Assembly: GCF_964340395.1 (NCBI RefSeq)
Contig: NC_135552.1
Location: forward strand, 15,830,694-15,894,693
Reading direction: 5' to 3'
Source: Glandiceps talaboti
Lineage: Eukaryota; Hemichordata; Enteropneusta; Spengelidae
Length of the DNA stretch: 64,000 nucleotides
The notes below the pieces were generated by a model that was not told the origin of the DNA, ran no database searches, and saw only the letters and a program-made list of their open reading frames with translations. Below are positions 59,551 through 64,000 of this stretch, one piece after another. A program made the translations under genes and the position numbers. How positions within the stretch are numbered: the first letter of the stretch is position 1; each line of letters opens with the position of its first letter.

Positions 59551-61739
59551 CTAACCTATTTACCTAGTATTAACCAGTCACTAGCTCTGGGAATATGCAC
59601 GCCGAGAACTCTGACACGTCCCCCTTCCACATCGCTATGGTAACCTGTCATTAGAGACAAAGTCTGTGGAATGATCGATATCATTTATTTCGTCCTATAG
59701 CATGAGAGGGGGGAGACTATTTTATATGTTTACGATAAACAAAACCAAAATATCAAAAGACAGACAGACAGACAGACAGACAGACTCAACAGACAGACAC
59801 TGAGACAGAGACAGAGAACAAAATGTGCCAAAATTTACAATCTTGACCGAAATGAGCGGGGAAAAACAAAATTGTATTTTAACTCCGTTCTTCATTTTAA
59901 GCTTATAGGATTAGGTGCCCACATGGTCACTTTAGTCAATAACTTAATCGGGACCATATACCCATATACCCCGGCGATCATGATTCCTGTAAACCTATGG
60001 TATGTATCGGATCAGCCTGGCACGGCGAGATACTACAATACTTCAATTAACGAATTAGCCGGTATTTGCTGATAAATGAAATGTTAAATAATTTTTTTTT
60101 CTCAAGACTGTTAAACCAAAAAATAGAAATTGTTACTACAAAAAGTGTAGGTATAGTGTAGTGTGATAGGGTCTAGATGTTTTATACAGAGTAGACATTG
60201 ACATTTAAATGTTATATGGAGGACGAACACATACTGTTTTATACTCAGGGTCCCCAAATTACCATTGTCTTGTGAAATGATTTATGCAATGGCAAATATC
60301 CTGTTACACTTTCATTGCATTTCTATTTACTTGTATTTCATCTTGATATGACCTATGACCTCCGTCTATAGACATATCATGTGATAGACTGTATATAGCG
60401 AACTACTTTAAACCTGTGTGTATACTTTCAAACTCTTTTGTACAGACAAAACAAGGCTTCTATTTGCGTACCTTTTTCTTTTATCTAACAATTTTACTTT
60501 CTTTTGTGTAAGTTTTGATATCAGTACACAAATGGTGGTGTAAAATAACCCCCCCCCCCCATCCATCAACACCAAAATGTGTTTAAAATCAAGTACATGT
60601 ACAAACAACTATTTTAACCAAAGAGATTCTAGTACAAATGTACTTGGAACGTTCCATTCAATATTTAGGTAAGCGCAAATGATGGGGGGGGGGCGGTTGA
60701 AACTGGATCTCATTTCTGCAAACAAAATCCAAATTCGTCAGCTCCACTATCTCGACAAATCAGATAACATAATCATTATTATCTATTTTCAGTTGAGTGT
60801 TTTGGCCAAGAAAACACGAAGAGAGAGAAACGTGCCGTATACATGCATGAAGTTTACTTGGGTCTAGTACATTGACTCGACGCGATGGCTGACACACCAA
60901 GTGGTGTCGATTTCAAGAGTCCATTCAAACATCTGTGCATAATTGTCAGATCTTGATGATGTACACTCTCAGCGCTTGATAACCTCTACGGTATTAAAAC
61001 ACCATTCGATACTCATTTTGATGCTATCAAGAGATATTATCGTTATTATCTACTAACATTGTTTCCGGTCGCAGACCTCTTTCTTTTCCTAAACGCTCAC
61101 AAAGTCTCGAAGATTTAGTAGCATATGTACGAATACTCTGTAGGCACAAGTTTTAGCTGTTAAAGATACACATTTTTTTGAAAGTTTGGGGGCGCTTTGG
61201 TATTTGATGACAACAAATTGACATTGGTAAAGTCCCCAGCATGAGTATGCTGGGAAGACCCTGGACGAAAAGTGATACAATATTACTTTGCTATTACAGT
61301 GGTTTGGACAGCGGAAGCCAAGCTTTGAGTTAACAAAACTAAAAGTATTGTTGCATGTTGATGTAAGCTATTGAATGAACATTGGTTTAAGTGTACTCAC
61401 AGTAGGGTGGCATTTCTGATGACTTCCGTGGTCTTTCGATTAACATTTTTTGGGATTTCCAGTTTTTACAGTATCTTGGATTATTACATTAACTTTGTAT
61501 TAAGTTTGTTTTTGTTATCATAATAGCAGAATACAGAGCAGACAGGTGTAAGGGGATGTTTGTGTATTATCGTTATTGTTTCTATCTCAACATGAAATCT
61601 TGTGATCAGTCTCACTGATCTTGATACATCGTTTAAGACGAAATATCCCGTATACCTCCACTACAAAGGCACGGCTATAGCCCACTTGTGTAACCTACCC
61701 TCATCACATAACAGTAGTTTAGTTTGTGACTATCTTGTG
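59551..61739. other. No gene recognised
   Basis: AT-rich, with a short ACAG run (about 59760-59785) and C or G homopolymers near 60550 and 60685. Small open frames have no domain evidence. Confidence 0.5.
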
Positions 61740-61750
61740 AATCTTTATTC

Positions 61751-61841
61751 AACCAGATATAAATAAATAGAACAAAGTTGAATATAAACTCAATTCAAAA
61801 CAAACAAAATATAACAAAAGAATACTAAATTATATCTGGTT
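61751..61841 (-). repeat. 12-bp inverted repeat in the retroelement 3' UTR
   Basis: AACCAGATATAA (61751-61762) and TTATATCTGGTT (61830-61841) are perfect reverse complements enclosing 67 AT-rich bases near the element's 3' end. Confidence 0.85.
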
Positions 61842-61845
61842 TGGA

Positions 61846-61883
61846 CTGTGGAAGTAGTCCCAACGGACTAATCGGGTCCACAG
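61846..61883 (-). repeat. Nested stem-loop in the retroelement 3' UTR
   Basis: Outer arms CTGTGGA / TCCACAG and inner arms TAGTCC / GGACTA around a CAAC loop, all perfect. A compact 38-nt RNA structure, possibly the 3' recognition hairpin used by the element's RT. Confidence 0.8.
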
Positions 61884-61956
61884 CCCACAAAAAAGTCACA
61901 CAGTGTCGAGAAAAAGAAAATCTATAAAAGAACATACGGAAAAAAAGAAAACAAAA

Positions 61957-63776
61957 TCACAAAGCTGATAAGCAAGACTTTAAAGTTTTTTGAAATTTAA
62001 ATCTTGAATTTATTTGTTTTAGATAATATGGCAGTGAATTCCAGTGTCTGACTGCAGCAAATACAATGTTGTGTTGAGTAATACTGAGTCTGGCATTCGG
62101 TATTCGGAGATTGCCACTAACAGATGATCGTGTACAATAAGTATGGGTAGGGACTTCAAAATAGTTAGTGATATTTGTAGGGAAATTATTATTTAATGAG
62201 TCAAAGATAAATAGACAGGAGGAATATTTACTGAGTTTCGGAAGTGGTAATATATTTAGTTGGCGAAATAAAGGATCAGAGTGTGCAGTGAAATTAGAAA
62301 ATGTAATAAGTTGAACTGCTTTTTTCTGTAGGCGGAGAATGGGATTTAATAATGTAGTGTAAGTGTTACCCCAGATTTCTAAACAGTATGTTAGATGCGG
62401 TAAGATGAAGGTGTTATAGATCATGATAAGAATTGACTTTGGTACAAAATGTCTGATACGAGAAAGGACACCAAATTTGGGGCTAATTTTTAAAATAACA
62501 TTTTTCACGTGTGAATTCCAAGTAAGTGATAAGTCAATGGATATGCCAAGATAACTTGCCGAAGTGACTTCCTCGATCATATGATGTGATAAAAACAAAT
62601 TGCCTTGTAAATTAATATTCTTTTGAAGTGTTTTAATAATCATGAAGTTAGTTTTGTTGACATTAATAGTAAGTTTGTTAGCCCCACACCAAGTATTGAT
62701 TTTATTAAATTCAGTATTGACATTATCGAGGTTGATGGTGGTGGAGTTAAACGATTTGAATACATTAGTGTCATCAGCGAATAATCGAAAATTAAAGTAG
62801 TTAGTTGAGTTAGCAATATCGTTAATATAGATAAGAAATAGAGTTGGGCCTAAAATTGAACGTTGTGGCACTCCACATTTAATTTGTTGTGGCTCAGAAG
62901 ATTTACCATCAATAACAACAACTTGTTTACGAGATTGAAAATAACTGTGAAACCATTGTAATGGTTGGCCTCTTATCCCATAAAATTCAAGCTTCTGTAG
63001 AAGGGGATAGTATGATCTATTGTGTCAAATGCCATTTTTAGATCAACAAAAATACCAATAGTTGTCTGGCCCTTTTCTATTTGATCCATTAAGTCAGAAA
63101 TTATGTCCGCCAGAGCAAGTTTGGTGCTGTAATGTTTTCTGAACCCGTATTGTGTATGCAAAAGTATGTCATGTTTATCTAAAAAGGACACAAACTGCTT
63201 ATTAACAATAGTTTCAAAAAACCTTACTAAAAACTGGTAAATCTGAAATGGGCGATAGTTTCCTACATCAAGAGGACATCCCTTTTTGTACAAGGAAAGT
63301 AACTTTGGCAAGTTTTAAAGCGTCTGGAAAACATCCACTAAGAAATGAACGGTTGATGATATGTGCTAGGGTATGAGAAATATACTCGGCAGCGTCTTTA
63401 ACAAGAAGAGGGTGAATCAAATCAAGGCCATGAGCCTTAGCTTATTGGGGTCTAGTGCGAGTAAAACTTTGACAACGTCTTCTGCAACAATCGGTCTGAA
63501 GAAGAAAGACTCGTTGTGGTTTCTATGCAAATAAGGACGAAAATCAACACTGGAAGTGATTTTTGAGACGAGGTTTGGATAATGTTTGTGAAATAATTGC
63601 AAAAGACGTCTGCCATATTTGCACTATCTGTAATTGTCTCACCATTCTCAAGCTTTAATTGATTAGGAGAGAAACCTTTCGTGTTACTGTTGATAATTTC
63701 ATTGATAACTTGCCATGTTTTTCCAGAGTTGCCCTGTGCCTTAGTCGAAGGCTTGGTTTCCGCTGTAGTATTTTTT
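61957..63776 (-). pseudogene. Reverse transcriptase pseudogene of the non-LTR element
   Basis: From 5' to 3' on the minus strand: SNTKGFSPNQLKLENGETI, VDFRPYLHRNHNESFFF, GLDLIHPLLVKDAAEYIS, GNYRPFQI, TQYGFRKHYSTKLALADII, FVDLKMAFDTIDH (motif A), GVPQRSILGPTLFLIYINDI (motif B, usual PQGS changed to PQRS), LFADDTNVF (motif C, both aspartates kept) and LGISIDLSLTWNSHVKNVI. The last 304+ codons (to 61957) are uninterrupted. Apparent frameshifts lie near 63575, 63440, 63290 and 63000, so the copy cannot code a full RT. Confidence 0.85.
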
Positions 63777-63936
63777 TAAAAGGTCTAGGAAATTGGTGGT
63801 TATGTCACACAACATTATATTTTGAGTAAACTAAAAATGAGTCAAGAAACCCACGAAAAATTTTGAAAAAAATGACAAAAAATCAGTATTCTCGTGAGTT
63901 TTTCAAATGCTAATCAAGTCTTATTAGGTCTAATAA

Positions 63937-64000
63937 AAAAAGTTGTTTGGTTCCGGTTACCCGACCCCATCTAGTTTTTCACACCGACCCTTAAAAGAAT
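63937..64000 (+). repeat. Dispersed element D end, running off the window
   Basis: TTCCGGTTACCCGACCCCAT, then AGTTTTTCACACCGACCC, inverted relative to 47490-47546 with few substitutions. The rest of the element lies beyond 64000, or upstream in 63777-63936, where no match was seen. Confidence 0.7.

Larger units (their letters stand above)
61740..63776 (-). mobile_element. Non-LTR retrotransposon (CR1/L2/jockey-like), 5'-truncated
   Basis: Minus-strand element. It starts inside the region just upstream of the RT domain (near 63776, reading TKAQGNSGKTWQVINEIIN), so the endonuclease and 5' UTR are missing. The RT pseudogene fills 61957 to about 63776. The 3' UTR (61740-61956) contains two stem-loops. 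No clear target-site duplication was found. The exact clade cannot be fixed by eye. Confidence 0.82.

Overview
The window is nuclear DNA from an animal: AT-rich, intron-bearing, and crowded with microsatellites and broken mobile elements. A SUEL-type lectin gene, a paraxis/scleraxis-type bHLH gene, CR1/jockey-like and Penelope-like reverse transcriptase remnants and tRNA-headed SINEs together suggest a marine invertebrate. A lophotrochozoan or invertebrate deuterostome seems most likely, but I cannot name the species.

Only two protein-coding genes can be defended. The first is a plus-strand gene (about 23.5-34.05 kb) for a predicted 680-residue secreted protein. Its nine coding exons give a signal peptide, an acidic helical stalk and three near-identical modules. 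Each module is one exon coding a 4-Cys WSC-like domain and an 8-Cys SUEL (L-rhamnose/D-galactoside-binding) lectin domain, and all modules are bounded by phase-1 introns. A TATA box, a likely 5' UTR intron, a likely 3' UTR intron and an AATAAA signal can be placed. The promoter lies directly behind a 38-45 bp repeat array, itself at the end of a tandem segmental duplication. The second is the minus-strand first coding exon of a bHLH transcription factor (50.50-50.99 kb); its 3' exon was not found.

Layout: 1-17.7 kb has no recognisable gene, only microsatellites and a 24-bp minisatellite (12.3-13.0 kb). 17.7-21.5 kb holds dispersed repeats, including a TTAA-flanked MITE family. 21.6-23.5 kb is the duplication and promoter array. 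23.5-34.05 kb is the lectin gene; intron 2 carries duplicated Crypton-like elements between CATA arrays, and introns 5 and 8 carry SINEs. 34-50 kb holds a Penelope-like fragment, another MITE, an unclassified exon-like segment, several minisatellites and a SINE. 50.5-51.4 kb is the bHLH exon and a candidate promoter. 52-60 kb has several large foldback structures, MITEs and dispersed repeats. 61.7-63.8 kb is a 5'-truncated non-LTR retrotransposon with several frameshifts, and the window ends inside a repeat that has an inverted relative at 47.5 kb.

The two genes are on opposite strands about 16.4 kb apart, and nothing in the sequence links their functions. Splice sites and domain calls were made by eye; no alignment or database search was run.
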